From NCBI GenBank assembly GCA_038496675.1, contig CM076668.1:16374945-16438944 (forward strand): 64,000 nt of DNA, written 5' to 3'. This stretch comes from Rachycentron canadum. Taxonomy: Eukaryota > Chordata > Actinopteri > Carangiformes > Rachycentridae. Every line of letters begins with the position of its first letter. Position 1 is the first letter of the stretch. Below the pieces are notes generated by a model that had not been told where the DNA came from, did no database searches, and saw only the letters and a list, made by a program, of their open reading frames with translations. The translations under genes and the position numbers were made by a program. Shown one piece after another: positions 1 through 12,626 of the stretch.

Positions 1-89
1 GTTATAAACTCAGGGAGCCATGAACCCCCATATTTGTGTCTGCTCCAAACCATAAACTGAACCCAAGGGTGTAAGAGCAACAGCAGTAG

Positions 90-91
<2 letters not shown>

Positions 92-164
<73 letters not shown>
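92..164 (+). repeat. (TG)n microsatellite
   Basis: About 36 uninterrupted TG units. It lies 137 bases from a long (AC)n tract, with which its transcript could pair. Confidence 0.98.
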
Positions 165-166
<2 letters not shown>

Positions 167-299
167 ATCTACGTGTCCTCTGTTCCTGCTTATTTTATGT
201 TTTTTTTTTTTTTTTTTTCTCTTTCTATTGCTCATATTTTCCGTCCTGAATAAATGTCCTGAGCATAGCTGAAGCTTGATGTAGTCAGTCAGGCCATTT

Positions 300-301
<2 letters not shown>

Positions 302-353
<52 letters not shown>
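302..353 (+). repeat. (AC)n microsatellite
   Basis: About 26 perfect AC units, in inverted complement to the upstream (TG)n tract. A 19-base T-run sits between them at 200-218. Confidence 0.98.
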
Positions 354-355
<2 letters not shown>

Positions 356-1519
356 TGAGAAACTTGCCTCTGGCCAAGTCTTTCTCTGTATATCAGCTTC
401 CAAGTCGTTTTCTTATTCCTTAATTCTGCTGCTTTGACGGTTTCCTGCTCGTGTTTGGAAGCAGGAGTGTTTGTGTTTCAGGCCAAGCACCAACGGAAAC
501 CTTTAGTTTGGGTTTTCATTGACTGGACGTCTGTAGATGCTGAAGCTCGTGTTGTTGTCAGAGCCATGCCTCAGTGTGGTATGTGCACAGAGACGTCAGG
601 CAGCTCTGGTTGTTGTTGTGGCTGTTGTCCATCTTTTTTTTTAGACTGGGAGCTGGTGGATAATAATCTGAGGCCTGGGTGATGATTCAGTATTATCAAT
701 CATGAAGTTATCAAAGTGGACAGATGAGTAGGGCTGCAGCTGATGACTATTTTCATTATTGTTCAATCTGACAGCTTTTTTCTGGATTGATTGTTTGGTC
801 TGTAAAACATCATTACATTGTCAAAGTAGCTCAAACTGGAGTCATGAGATGTTTTTGTTCCGAAATAACAATTTCCTTCAATGAAAAGTGTCAAATTGTC
901 ACTTTAAACAATGAAAAACCATCAGATTTTTATACATTTCTGCTTTAAAGACATTCATTTTGATCATCAGTGAGGTTTTTCTTTCAGTTGAAAGTGTTAG
1001 AGGTAAAATATTTGCCCAACATTTTCACAAATGAAAGTGATCTTTAAATCTGAAATGGCAAATATTTGCTGGTGTCTCTTTTATTTGTCTTTCAAATCAT
1101 TTTAAACTTAAACCCACACTCCTTTGGGTTTTGAACTATTGGTTGGACTAATCAAAACATTTGGAGACAGTGATTTGTGAAACTGTGATCAACATTTTGT
1201 CAAAATTATCTCAACCAAGCCATCGATCCACCATCGATAATGTAAATAATTGTTTGTCCAGCCCAACATATCTCAGCCTCCTAAATATGATGATTCTCTC
1301 AGTTTAATGTTATTGTGAATTGAATATTTTGGGGTTTTGGGTTATTTTTGGTATTTTGACTGCTGTCTGACAAAATAAGACATTTGAAAATGTGACAAAA
1401 TTTTAACTCTTCTCTAACGTTTTAGACAATTTGTGGAAATAAACTACATAGATAATCAATGATGTAAATATTAATTATTTGCAGACCTGACACCGTGTTG
1501 CTCTCTGCTTCTTTAACAG

Positions 1520-1620
1520 TGATTCGAGCAAAGGTGGTGGGAGAGAGGGAGGTGGTTTCAGGGAACGATATCTACGGGAACCCCATCAAGAGGATCCAGT
1601 ATGAGGTCAAACAGATCAAG
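1520..1620 (+). CDS. timp2: timp2 exon 2
   Basis: Acceptor ctttaacag, donor gtaagg. The first two bases finish a split Val codon and the exon ends in phase 0. It encodes [11 protein letters not shown], then [20 protein letters not shown], part of the inhibitory OB-fold. Confidence 0.95.
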
Positions 1621-4600
1621 GTAAGGACAGAAGCATTTTAGCCAAAGACTTTGACTCCTCTATCCTGACCTTTGACCCCCCCATCCACTCTGGTCTTGTT
1701 CCAGATGTTCAAGGGGCCAAACCAGGACATCGAGGCCGTCTTCACCGCCCATGTGTCCGCTGTCTGTGGCGTCACCCTTGATGCCACCGGCAAGAAGGAG
1801 TATCTGATCTCAGGTCTGTAGAGGAGGATTTATTTAGCAGTGCGATGCCCCTTTGGTCACTTTAACCTTTAACTGATGTGTTCATGTGAACACTTACAGG
1901 AATAGTTCAGTAATTTGGGAAATGTGCCAATGACAGAAGATTAATATCAATTCTCAAATTCATATATTCAGTATAAAGTTAGAGCTTTTACCTTAACAAC
2001 ATTAACAAGACTGGAAACAGGGAAGCAGCTTGTCTCCACCTACCAGCACCTCTAAAGCTCATTAATCTACATGTTACCTGTCTTTTTTTTAATCAACATG
2101 CAAACAGAAATGAGAAAAGCACCGTACAGATTCAACAAACCTGTTAATTACTCATCTTGAGATTGGTGTTTTTGTCATTTTTGGACAGAACCAGACTCGC
2201 TCTTTCCCTCTGTTTCCAGTCTTTATGCTAAGCTAAGCTAATTGGCTGCATGCTATTGTGCCACACTCAACCATATAATGCTTACTCTGCTACTTCAGTT
2301 CAGATTGGCATGAAATTTAATTAAATTTTAACATAATTATTTCTGTAATTTATCTAATAAAAAAAATTTCAAATATTTGTTATTATATGTGTCGGCTTCT
2401 CAAATGAGAAAAAAAAATACAACATAAAACACAATTATTTAGTCATAATAACAAACATTAACTGGGAATTATTTATTTTTACATCCAAAGAGAAGAATCG
2501 ACATTAAATACTGAATTGGTGAAGCATTAACTGAAATGTTCCTGGTTTAATTCTCCTTCCATTCTTCTCTTCCTTCATACTTCTTGTCTCTCAAATGTCT
2601 TATCAAAAAGTCGGAGCTAGCGTTTGTTTTGTAATGTTTTAATGTCTGGTGAAGTAGTTTAGCAGTAAGTTCTGCTAAACTACTATTTTGTGAAAAATTT
2701 CAGCATTTGTGGGAAAAACCAAGATTCGACATGCAAACAAAAAGTGAAAGAATAGATGCACAGACACAGGAAAGCAACAGAAATTCACAGGCAGACAGAT
2801 AATCAGATATAAACCTGCAGGTGTAAACAGCCGGGCAGACAAACATGAGGTTGGATAAAAACTGGTGTGCCAGTTTGTGTGTTGGAGGAGTAACTGTTTA
2901 TATTATTATGGGTAATGATACGCTTCTGACTAAACTGTGGAAACTGGGAGTGACCTTGTCTGTCGTCTCCGGCTCTTGGGAAATGTAAATGTACAAACTG
3001 TTTAGCTCGTTGTCCCTGCTCGAGGTGAGATGACCGTGAAACGAAAGTATTATGTTTCACCCTGCAGGATAATACCCAGGGAGCATTTTATAGTCATCTG
3101 GATGTTCTGTGCCTTAGTGGCTGTCTATGACCTTGTATTCACATTTAGTTTCATAGATTTATTCCTGAACGCTGCATTTTTATATCTGCGCAGCCTTTGG
3201 TCCACTCCACTGTGACTAGTTATATGAGCCACTGTTGTTCAGTGACATTAAAGCAGCTAAAGTCAGTATTTTTATATCAACACTGGCTCCTCTTGGCTTT
3301 ACGGAGACTATCCAGGGATAAATAAAAGTATATCTATCTGTCTAATAGCAAATTGCAGCTCATGGTTTAACCGTCTGCTCACATGTCCAGTACATGACGT
3401 TGCTTCAGTATCACATCACTACAGCATCATTTTTGGTCAGGCAGGTGGTTGTTTATAAGGCCAAAGCTCTATAAAGCCACTCTGCACTACCTGCCATTGG
3501 CATTTAGCACCGGAAAGGACAAAATATTACCCTCAGGAGTTGGGAGAGACCAAAAACAGAGCAAAAAGGGAGTGAATATTGAGTGAGTAGAGGCAGATTG
3601 ATGCTGATGTTTCCATATTGCCTGGATGTGTAAACAAGCATCTGTTTGCTAGTTTATTTTTGTTTAGTAGCGCCATTCATTAGCTTCAAAGATGATAATA
3701 AGTTCTTACTCACTTTCTTGCTGAGACTTAGACAGCGATATCAAATATCAAGCTACAGCCAGGAGATGCTCAACTTAGCTTAGCTTATGTTATGCTGGAA
3801 ACTGTTGCTCTCACAGATGTTCATGTTTACTACACAAACAAGATACTTCATGTTAATTAACGACCTTAGGACAGAACCAGGCTAGCCGTTTGTCTTTTAT
3901 GCTAAGCTAAGCTAACCGGCTGCTCTCTGTAGCCTTGTATTTGTATTTATCTCATCTCATCGTGTCTGTATCCATCTCTCCACAGCAGAGTGAATAAGCA
4001 TATTTCCAAAAATGTCGCACTATTCCTTTAGCGCTCACAGGCTAAATGTGGCTGGTATTGTGATTGGGAGCAGTCGGCAGCAGAATGAGACATAGTACAG
4101 CGAGTAGAGGAGACACAAAGGACCATGATGTCATGCATGCTCTGGTTTCCCCATCGCAGACAGAGATGCACCCGCAAACACTCGGCCCTAATTACATAGA
4201 GTTGTAAGGAGAGGAACTGCTGAAGCCAGCATTTCCTGTCTCTCCCAGGCGCTTTTTTTTTTTTTCTCTCAAGATGTAGGACATGAGGGAAAAAAAAAAA
4301 AGAAAAAGAGTAAACTTTCTGCCGAGCAGGGCATCTTTTCAAATGATTTACCCTGTCTTTAGTTGAAAGGGTTAAAAGTTGGAAGAGTTGCAGTGAAGCG
4401 TGAGTCAGTCAGTCCTGTGAAGGCTCCAACATGTTGAGAGTTGCTCTGTAGGCAGATAATGGTGAAGTGTAGAGGACACATCCTCAGCGGATCTGTAAAC
4501 TCAAGCTGAAATATCATGTTGTTTTGACTGCTGCAACCCGTGCATGAAACATAAACTCCAGTTTTTCATGTGGATAGGTGGTCTGTGTTGATGCCTGTGG

Positions 4601-7600
4601 GCACCAGTCTGAGAAGTAACAGATTATTATCAGTTTTACTCTTGAATCTAGTCTTCAGTTTGTGTCCTTGTGTCCTTCTTGTTCTTCAACAAGAACATTT
4701 CTATTGTTGCTTCAGGAGCTGGGTGTTGGTGCTCTCTTGTATGCATCATCTTGTTTTGTCTGAGTTTTCTGTCACGTGTCGTTGTGACGCTTGTGTCGCC
4801 GTTTGGTTTCTCTGCAGGCAAAGCCGAGACCGGCGGGCGCATGCATGTGACCTTGTGTGATTACATCATGCCCTGGGACTCCTTGAGCACCACCCAGAAG
4901 AAGAGCCTCAGCCAGCGCTACCAGATGGGCTGTGACTGCAAGGTGAGGCAGCACTGAGTGTAGGGTTTATCTGCCAGACAAGAAGAAGAAGAAAAAAAAA
5001 AAGGCTGCAGTTATTTCCCATCTGGACCAGACATAACAGTCGAAACGAGACTAGACATGAGCCAGAACAACAACAAACAACCATCTTTTATTCAGTAAAC
5101 ACACAATTCAATGGACTATTTCTTGACCTGGTAAGTGGAGACTTCAGGAAGTCTCTGGCTCATCCAGTAAACATCCAAGAAACCACAACTTGTGCTCTTG
5201 CACTTGTGTTTTTGTTAAGATTACACAAATAAGATATTGTTCCTTTAAATCATAATCCTTTGTTTTGTGTCCTTCTGATAGGTCACAAAAGGGGTTTTGT
5301 AGATAAATGTTCTTTCTTTTCAGCCTTAAAATGATTTGGTAACAGTAGAACAGTACTGTATCTAATAATAAGGACATTTTAATTTAATAATAATGATACT
5401 ACTACTAATACTGCGATCTGGTTTCAAGTACAGGTCGTTTCCCACACAACAGCAGCGAAGTTGATTTTCCTCGTTGTACCGGCTGCTTGTCTAGACACAT
5501 TTGTTGTGAACAATTGCAGCCTGCACCAACAAATTCATTGCATTTCCTGTGGTTGCGTCACAATAAAAGCCAACCAGGGTTTCGCCAGATAAAAGCTCTC
5601 AGTGTGAAGCAACAGCTGTAGAATAAGCAGTAAAACTATCCTGGATACATGAACACTTCCTGTCAGTCCTTCCTCTTAGGTAGGACAATTTTATTTACGA
5701 TATATGGAGATAATTACCAAATTTAAATACTTTGATGGCTATAATGGAAACAAATCATGCCATAAATAGTGACAAAACTGGTGCATGGACATTTTGAGGA
5801 TTATAACTTATTATAACACCCACAGCTTGACTGATTCCTGGCAGACAGACCTTTGTTACCATCCCATAGGTCCCATATGGTATAAAGGTGGACCTCCATG
5901 TCTCTAATATTAAAGGTATAGTTTCTATATTAATACTGTGAAAGTATCAAAGAGCTCAGTCCACAGAGAAAAGTCACACAGCCTGGATTCAGAAACGGTT
6001 TTTGTTTGACCTCTCAGAAAACCACAGTTGTTCATGACCAATGTGTCCAGACAAGAACAAGCCGCCACAGATACAACAAGGAAATCACTGACCTGTTGTT
6101 ACTACAGAGAGAAGCCTGAGAGAGGAGATGTAAAACTACACTTAAGATGGTTATTGAATCCTAAAACCACATATATATCTTTTAGTGTATTTCAACAAGA
6201 AGAAGTTAAAATATGGACCTTAAACCTAGATCTTCATCATTCGTAGTTCAGTGAACGTTTTTGTAGTCTTAAGTGTTTCCTCTGTATTTCTTACAACACC
6301 CGAAATTAAGCTTTTTTTTGTGTTGCAGTACCACAAATCACCATTAGAGAAACTTGGTGGCGAGGCTGTGAGTTACAGCATCACATCCAGCTTTTTAAAT
6401 ACAGCTGTGATTCAGACAGTCAAATAAAACGGCAGAAAGTTGAAAGTAGAGTGAGATATCTGTATCTGTGACCTGCTCTCTGAGGTCTGGACTGACCTGT
6501 GATAAACCACACACAGTCTGAGCTGGTGGAAAGTTAAAGCCATTAACAACCAACTGGTAACTGCTAACTGGTTAGCCTGCTTGTTAGCGGATTAGCTCAA
6601 CTAGCTATTCATTCCTTAATGCGTCAGCTGGAACTGACATGAGTGTGTGATGATGTGTTGCTGTGAGGTTTTTATAGATTTTATTATGAAGCAAATAAGA
6701 CAAAGGCGAGACAAATGAGAAGAAGAATAACTCAACAATATTTTAATGCTATTATTTCCAATACATCTCATTAGTCTATAAATGCTGAAGAGCCTTAAAC
6801 TTTCATTCTATCTAATGACCATCAGGGGGCGACTCCACTGGTTGTAAAAAGAAGTAAAATCATATTGAAGTCTATGTGAAAATGGCCCTAATTCTCACTG
6901 GATTTATTAGCCCCGTAAACGTTTTCCTAATGAGTTTATCGTGTCAGTCTCTAGTGTCAAATCTCCTTCAATACAACAGGAAGTTACTTTTTTAAATGAT
7001 GGTCCCATTTAGAGGAAAATTGACCATAAAGCAGGGTATGAATCAAGGGGCGTGGCTACCATGTGATTGACAGACTGTACCACACAATCAGGACAGAGTA
7101 CAGAGCAGGTCAGATCCACCCCTCACTCCTCCTCAGCTCCACCTTCTCCTGCTTGGTTTCGTCTGGTTTCAAAAAAACAAGATGGCGATGGGCAAACTTG
7201 GAGGCTTCAAAACAGCCGCTCACAACCCGATGGGTGACGTCACAGTGTCTTAGTCAACTTTTTCTTTCCGTCATGGGAAAAACAAAAAATAGGCCTCACT
7301 GTTATTTTGAAATGGATTTAGAAATACCTGTTTTGTAATACCCATCCTTCACCAAAAGTATGAAGTAAGATGTCAGTGCTCCACTTTAAACCTGTGAGCA
7401 GTTTATACGTCCAGTATAGGGAGATTGTTTTGTGTGTTTTCCTGCAGATTGTGCGCTGTCCCTCTTTGCCCTGTGAGATCTCGGCTCCTGAGGAGTGTCT
7501 GTGGACGGACCTGATGATCGAGAAGCAGGTCCACGGACGCCAGGCCAACCACTATGCCTGCGTGAAGAGGGCGGACGGCTCCTGCTCCTGGTACCGTGGC

Positions 7601-7645
7601 GTCGCGCCACCCAAGAAGGAGTTCCTGGACGCCGAGGACCCTTAG
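1520..7645 (+). CDS. timp2: Metalloproteinase inhibitor 2 (TIMP-2), exons 2-5, 5' partial
   Basis: Secreted inhibitor of matrix metalloproteinases that also binds pro-MMP2 through its C-terminal tail (family knowledge). Coding exons are 1520-1620, 1705-1813, 4818-4942 and 7448-7645, all with AG/GT borders and compatible phases; joined they give 176 residues after a split first codon. The N-terminal domain contains [22 protein letters not shown] and KKEYLIS. The C-terminal domain ends in FLDAEDP, the acidic tail that separates TIMP-2 from TIMP-1/3/4. Nine cysteines are visible (1 in exon 3, 3 in exon 4, 5 in exon 5), leaving the expected three (C1, C3, C13) for exon 1, which also carries the signal peptide and is upstream of the window. 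Whether this is the teleost 2a or 2b copy cannot be told. The same-strand neighbour downstream is cyth1. Confidence 0.95.
1705..1813 (+). CDS. timp2: timp2 exon 3
   Basis: Acceptor cttgttccag, donor gtctgt. It starts [15 protein letters not shown] and contains the conserved cysteine of VCGVTLD and the KKEYLIS strand. It ends in phase 1; its last G pairs with GC of the next exon to make Gly. Confidence 0.95.
1896..2262 (+). repeat. Dispersed teleost repeat, 5' half-like copy
   Basis: Begins AGGAATAGTTCAGTAATTTG and ends after TATGCTAAGCTAAGCTAATT. The internal phrase GGACAGAACCAG and the GCTAAGCTAAGCTAA core recur at 3872-3916. Non-coding; the family name was not assigned. Confidence 0.5.
3470..3660 (+). 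repeat. Dispersed repeat (copy 1; partner at 38.15 kb)
   Basis: Shares an ordered series of phrases with 38155-38330: CATTTAGCA, a GGAGACCAAAAA-like segment, GTGAGTGAATRTTG, GATGTT and TGGATGTGTAAA. Non-coding; degenerate copies of one dispersed family. Confidence 0.45.
3700..4031 (+). repeat. Dispersed teleost repeat, second copy
   Basis: Shares GGACAGAACCAG and TTTATGCTAAGCTAAGCTAA with the copy near 2.2 kb. It ends ACTATTCCTTTA at 4019-4030, the reverse complement of the AGGAATAGT that opens the first copy. Recognised from memory as a very common fish repeat pattern. Confidence 0.5.
4818..4942 (+). CDS. timp2: timp2 exon 4
   Basis: Acceptor tttctctgcag, donor gtgagg. It encodes the end of the N-terminal domain and the hinge: [32 protein letters not shown]. 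It carries three of the twelve family cysteines. Confidence 0.95.
4943..7447 (+). other. timp2 intron 4
   Basis: No coding exon seen. The last 670 bases hold the most complete copy of a three-copy dispersed repeat. The rest is AT-rich and looks non-coding. Confidence 0.75.
6776..7275 (+). repeat. Three-copy dispersed repeat, copy 1 (+)
   Basis: Matches, in order, the reverse complements of 47530-48045 and 41640-41890. Shared blocks are AATGCTGAAGAGCCTTAAAC, ACCATCAGGGGGCGACTCCA, TTGAAGTCTATG, GATTTATTAGC, ATTTAGAGGAAAAT and GTGATTGACAGACTGTACCA. It carries a CTCF-like core near 6828-6842. No autonomous coding capacity is seen, so a non-autonomous element is likely. Confidence 0.8.
7448..7645 (+). 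CDS. timp2: timp2 exon 5 (terminal)
   Basis: Acceptor gttttcctgcag; stop TAG at 7643-7645. It encodes the whole C-terminal domain with five cysteines ([26 protein letters not shown]) and the tail EFLDAEDP. The tail differs from the human EFLDIEDP, as I recall it, only at one position. Confidence 0.96.
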   Translation: MVRCPSLPCEISAPEECLWTDLMIEKQVHGRQANHYACVKRADGSCSWYRGVAPPKKEFLDAEDP

Positions 7646-7687
7646 TTTGCTCGGCACACCTTACTGCCCACTGCACAGCCTGAAGAA

Positions 7688-7693
7688 AATAAA
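7688..7693 (+). promoter_or_regulatory. Proximal poly(A) signal of timp2
   Basis: AATAAA 42 bases after the stop codon. It would give a very short 3' UTR. Use is inferred; mammalian TIMP2 is known to make two transcript lengths by alternative polyadenylation. Confidence 0.4.
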
Positions 7694-8988
7694 TGTAAAC
7701 AATTCAATTGAAATGAAATACAACAAGATCAGGCAAAGTTTTGATAATAAAAAAAAAAAAAAAAGTAAAAGCAAAGCTAATGTAACTGAAATCACCCGCT
7801 GGTCTGAAAACAGTCTCTTTGTATTTGTTGTCTGTAAGTCAGAGTAAGCAACATGAAGCCACTCTCAACCTCAACATTGCTCAACATTAACTGACTCTGA
7901 CGAGGCTCAGAGGTTGTTCTCAGACACAGTGACTCTTAAAAAAAAAAAAAAAAAAAACAATGAACATATAAAAAATCATGAGAAATAGACTGGTCGAGTG
8001 ATGATGTAACTTCCTCCTGAGGCTGGCGTCAGGAGGATATAAATTCTCGTTGAGTCAGAGCACTTCCTGCCCGGCTCTTTAAAGCTCTTTAACAGCTCTG
8101 CTCAATCAACCCCCCGATCTACGGACGATTATTCGTTGCCCATCGTGTTTCTACTTTTATTACCTCATTCTCCATTTTATTCCAAAGCCAAATTCCAAGT
8201 TGCCTTTTTTTAAATGATTGTCTCCCTCTCTGCGAACCCTATTAGTTACTGCTTCTCTCATCGTCTCTGCTGGGAACCGTTGGGCCGCCGGTGACATCGG
8301 ACGCCCACGGCATGTTTTCTTTTTCATCATCTTCTTTACTGTTTCTTTAAAAAGAACATGATTCATCTTGCATGGCTGATATGTTCTGGGTTCATTCGGT
8401 GATAATCTTTTCTTGTAGTGAATCTTAGCAGCCGCCTGTGACCGTCGCAAGGCCTCACTGGACCAGTCTATGCTGTGAGAAGATGAGCGCTCTAAATTTA
8501 AACCTGCTCGTGAGGTAAAAACAACACCTCACCTCCACGACCCACAGCCCAATCAGAAACATCCCGAATTTCTCACTTTTTCCTCCTCCTCTTCAGATCC
8601 TCACCTCTCTCCCTCGTTATCCCCACTATGTAGCTGTACAGTACCTATGCATATACTTTTGTTGTTACTTGATAATAATTATTTACTGCATTAGAACTAG
8701 ATTTGCACTTTTTGAGGATGAGTTCAAGTAAAGAGCCTGAAAACTCTGATGTGACAGTTATTATCTTTCGCCCAGACCGACAGATCCACCTCAGGTGCAG
8801 ATTTCGCCTATTTTGAGTGCTTTTGGTGACCCATATCCACAAACGCAAGCTTACTCTTGCTATCTTTGTCATAAGAGATAAAATAGTATTTGCAGTGAAA
8901 GAAAAACAAGCAAAAAAAAAAAAAAAAAGTGGCGTGTGAGAGGTTCGGATATAAGGGATCTTTTTGCAGATTTTATGTGTGAAAGAGA

Positions 8989-8994
8989 AATAAA
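8989..8994 (+). promoter_or_regulatory. Distal poly(A) signal of timp2
   Basis: AATAAA in GAGAAATAAAAAGAGC, followed within 20-30 bases by TTGTGGGATG and GTGTCTTTGT, a plausible GU-rich downstream element. Confidence 0.45.
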
Positions 8995-9010
8995 AAGAGC
9001 TTGTGGGATG

Positions 9011-12000
9011 TTATTTCAGTGTCTTTGTATTATCTGTTGATTATAAATGCAAACAGCAGTTTTCATGATTTGCCAATATACTATCGCAGACATTTCATCT
9101 CGTGAGTAATAAGGTCTTCACACGCTTAATGTCATAGCTTTGACTCGTCTTTCCTGCTCCTCCCCAGTTATTAATGAAAGCTTTATCGCCGTCCTAGAAA
9201 GCAAGTTATTCAATCGAAGTTTACAGTGCTGTTTTATACACCTCAAGCTACATTAACAAAAAAAATATATATATGATGGAGTATTAGAGGCATAATTTAA
9301 AAGTAAACTCTTTCCATTTTCCATTACTTTGTATTTTTTCAGTGTTATTATTATACCTGTCATGATTTTTGTGTGTTCTCGCTGTCTATGTCTACGATGT
9401 CTTTAGCTGTAGTGTTGAGTTGAGAAGGTCCTCTTGCGCTGGAATAACGTGAGAGTGAGAGCGATTTAATCCTTTTTGGAGAGAAATGAGAAATGGGTAC
9501 CTTGTGTGAATAGAGGACTGTGCATGTGTTTGATGCTTTGTGTAAGTCCGGGCGAAGGACAAAAATATTCAGTATTATCAAATAAAAACCACACGTTTGA
9601 AAGAATCGGTGGCTGTGTGAGTTATTTGACCGTTGGAGAAGTGATTCAGGCTTAGACATAATAAAATAAATAACAATATTACAGACAAGATACATAATTT
9701 AAAATTGTGAGATAATCCAATAAACCTTTTAAACTTTTTATTATGACATGTTATGTCACACTGCTTCTTTTAACAATAACATTATTTCTGGTCGTGTCAG
9801 CAGCTCCAGGGGTTTCAGTGTCTCTCAATCAATCTGAAATAGCTCAACAACAATTCTCCATATGAAGTTTTGTAAAAACATTCATGATAAATCCTTGTGA
9901 TTTGTCGCTCTGACTTTTCCTCTAGCGCCACCATGAGGTTGATCTTGCTGGTTTCATGCCATGAAAGCATTTACATCCACCTCAGGATGAGTTATATTAG
10001 TTAACTCTACTAGTTGTCCAATTCTGTATTTTATGTTTAATTCAAATTACCAAATGTTATTTGGCTGAAAAACTAAGACACCAGACTTTATACTTGGTTT
10101 AATGTTGGTTATAGTATTTAGCTTGAAGCACTGTTGTAGATTCTTGTCATTGCTTTTGAGTTTTCTTTCCAAAACGTCTTTTTCCCCCCCAAATGTTTTT
10201 TCTTTATTTTACAACTCATTTTATTGCACTTAACTCATGATAAAAGACTTAATCTGTACTTGACATCTTGTTCTTGGCTGCTGCTTTGGCCCGAACAGTT
10301 CAGCAAACAGTCGCATGGCTCATGACTGAAAATCAAAACGTGACAAATATAGTGGCATCGTGATATTAAATATTCACTGGGAAAATGGTGGATTAATTGC
10401 CCAACAAACCACTGAGCTGGGATAGAAATGACTTACAAACTCTTGTTGTGAAAAGAAGCAGCAGGAAATAACATTTGATTGTATTATTGATTGATTTCAG
10501 TTTTAAAATTACATTATTCCATTATTTTACAGTAGATAAATACTACATTAATAAGATAATTTCAGAATGTATTATTTATTGATTTGGAATGAATCCCTAC
10601 AACTACAACCACTACACTTGCCAATAAGGGAATTAAAAAAAGCAGATAATCTTGAGGACAGTTTCTGAATTCACATTTCACTGATGGTCAGATTTGACCT
10701 CCAAAGTATAATATTGTTAAGTTAAACAGTCAAACTTGACCTTCATTTGGCCGCTGTTGATTTACCACTTTAGATGAGAGTGGAGTATAGAGGCTGTGTT
10801 GGGAGAAGGGCAGGCAAATACACTTAAATAGATGTGGTAATCGACTCAACTAGGAAAATATTTGAGAAATGTGCAAGCTGAGCCCAGACCAGGCGGTTTT
10901 GTCATCTCTGTTCATTCTCTCCTCAGTAATGTCAAACAGGATCATAATAATCATCCGGTGTCAGAGGGGAATTCACTTATTTCCTACATGGAGCTTTAAT
11001 TTGGACCCTGAGGTCAGATTATTGTTCACGAAGACAGAGTAAATTACATCATCTGTGTATTTATGTTGTTTGTCACTTCACTTAAACCTTTGTTTGTGTT
11101 TGACTTGTTCATCTTTCTGTGTAAAACTAGTTGGGTAACACTTGACTGCTGTAACCGGAGCTTACCCAAGAGGAGAGAGGACAAACACAAAGAGACACCA
11201 AAACAACACTCAAGTTCTCACCCAGACAAACAGATAAATTGCAAAAAATTAAATAATAAAAACAAAAAAAAAACTCCCACAAAAACAGAAAATCCTAATC
11301 ACAACCTCATCATCATCACAGAAATTTTCATCTCTTTGCACATTCATGTATCTGATGACATCCCTCTGATATAAGTAGGAGGAGATGAGTTGATGTGTCA
11401 TTGGGTGTTTTGGCACCTTTTAAGTGGAAAATTATAAATGTCACCATTTATCATCTTCACATAAAAAGCTAATCTTTATAGACTCATAATTTCAAAAGAT
11501 GTTATATTTTCATATATACGATGGCTCCAGGTTTAGACAACAGAATTTTCAATGATGGAGATTTATGATGATGTGAAATTAACTTGGGGAAGGTTTTTGT
11601 TGAAATACTCGATAATAATGGACACTGGTATATTTAATGGCTTAAAGATGTAAGAGGACAGGGAAGGAAAATGATCAATTCTTAATCTAATATATGAATC
11701 AGAAAATATTCCCTAAAAAAACATCATATATTAGAGGGTAAAGCTGATTTAAAGCTCATGAGTTTATTCTCCTATACTTGATTATAATGCATCAGTTGTC
11801 TTTCTTGTTTGTTGAGATAATACCATATGTGGATGACTTTGGTCCGCTGCACTGGTCTGTCCCTGGTCTAAATAATTCATACATACATAAACACTGTCCC
11901 TTGTAATTTTAATGCCACCCTGTGGCCACCAGGGGACACAGCAGCTTCTTCATATGAAATAACTGAGCAAACAAACAAGAGACAGGGTTTCTGCTGCTAA

Positions 12001-12580
12001 TATGATCCCAGGTACAGCAGTTGTACCAGTACTGTAACACAGTAAAGTACGAGAAAGTGCAACAATAACGAGAAGAAAAAATCATTGAAACAACCCTCCA
12101 CTGGTCCGGAGGCAGGGAAAAAGTCCACATCACATTAGTCCAAAGAATTTCTTGTAATAAAGTTATGGATCATCTCACCCACATTCACATTTGTTGTAGT
12201 TCTCAGGGATTAAATTAAAACAATCGTGAATCATAGCCAAAGTAGCTGGTGGCGAAAAACGTTTAGCATTTCCTGACAGATGAACTAAACTTTCCTCAAC
12301 TCGTGAGTCAACTGTTATGGCTCATGGATGCATCACCACACCTAAGGAATTTGCACAATCAAACTCAATGATTTAAATGTGTTGTAAATTATTCAACAGC
12401 AGCTACAGTCCAGTCTATTTACTGTAATATATTTTTATATCACATTATACATATTTTTTTTATCTTGTCGAAGATGAAACATGGCCCAACTGGTACAGAA
12501 AACACTTAAGATGTTTCAGAGGCCAATTTGCCAATGATTGCTTTGCCACTTTTGTTAAATTGTCTGTGATGTTTTTCCTT
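9011..12580. other. Intergenic, nothing coding seen
   Basis: AT-rich DNA between timp2 and cyth1 without convincing exons. A CTCF-like motif lies at 11924-11938 (GGCCACCAGGGGACA). Frames such as 11063-11374 end in Lys/Asn-rich low complexity and look spurious. Confidence 0.6.
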
Positions 12581-12626
12581 CTGAAGGTTGATTCTGTTAG
12601 ATACTTTCAGGTCAGGAAACTCTGTG

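Larger units (their letters stand above)
1..1519 (+). other. timp2 intron 1 (3' part)
   Basis: No exon seen. It holds a long (TG)n and an opposite (AC)n microsatellite, a T-run, and AT-rich unique-looking DNA with a dispersed-repeat-like segment near 725-1290. The open frames over the dinucleotide tracts are low-complexity artefacts. Confidence 0.8.
1814..4817 (+). other. timp2 intron 3
   Basis: No coding exon seen. It contains two parts of a dispersed repeat marked by GCTAAGCTAAGCTAA (2230 and 3902), another dispersed repeat near 3470-3660, and A/T homopolymers near 4252-4310. Confidence 0.75.
7646..9010 (+). other. timp2: timp2 3' UTR (extent inferred)
   Basis: No reading frame resembling a protein. 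Poly(A) signals AATAAA occur at 7688-7693, just after the stop, and at 8989-8994, followed by a GT-rich stretch. A further AATAAA lies at 9719. The right boundary is inferred. A-rich runs at 7748-7764, 7938-7957 and 8913-8928 add low complexity. Confidence 0.5.

Noticed and set aside
2..403. 133-codon minus-strand frame
   Set aside because: Made of translated (TG)n/(AC)n repeats: Val-Cys and Thr-His runs.
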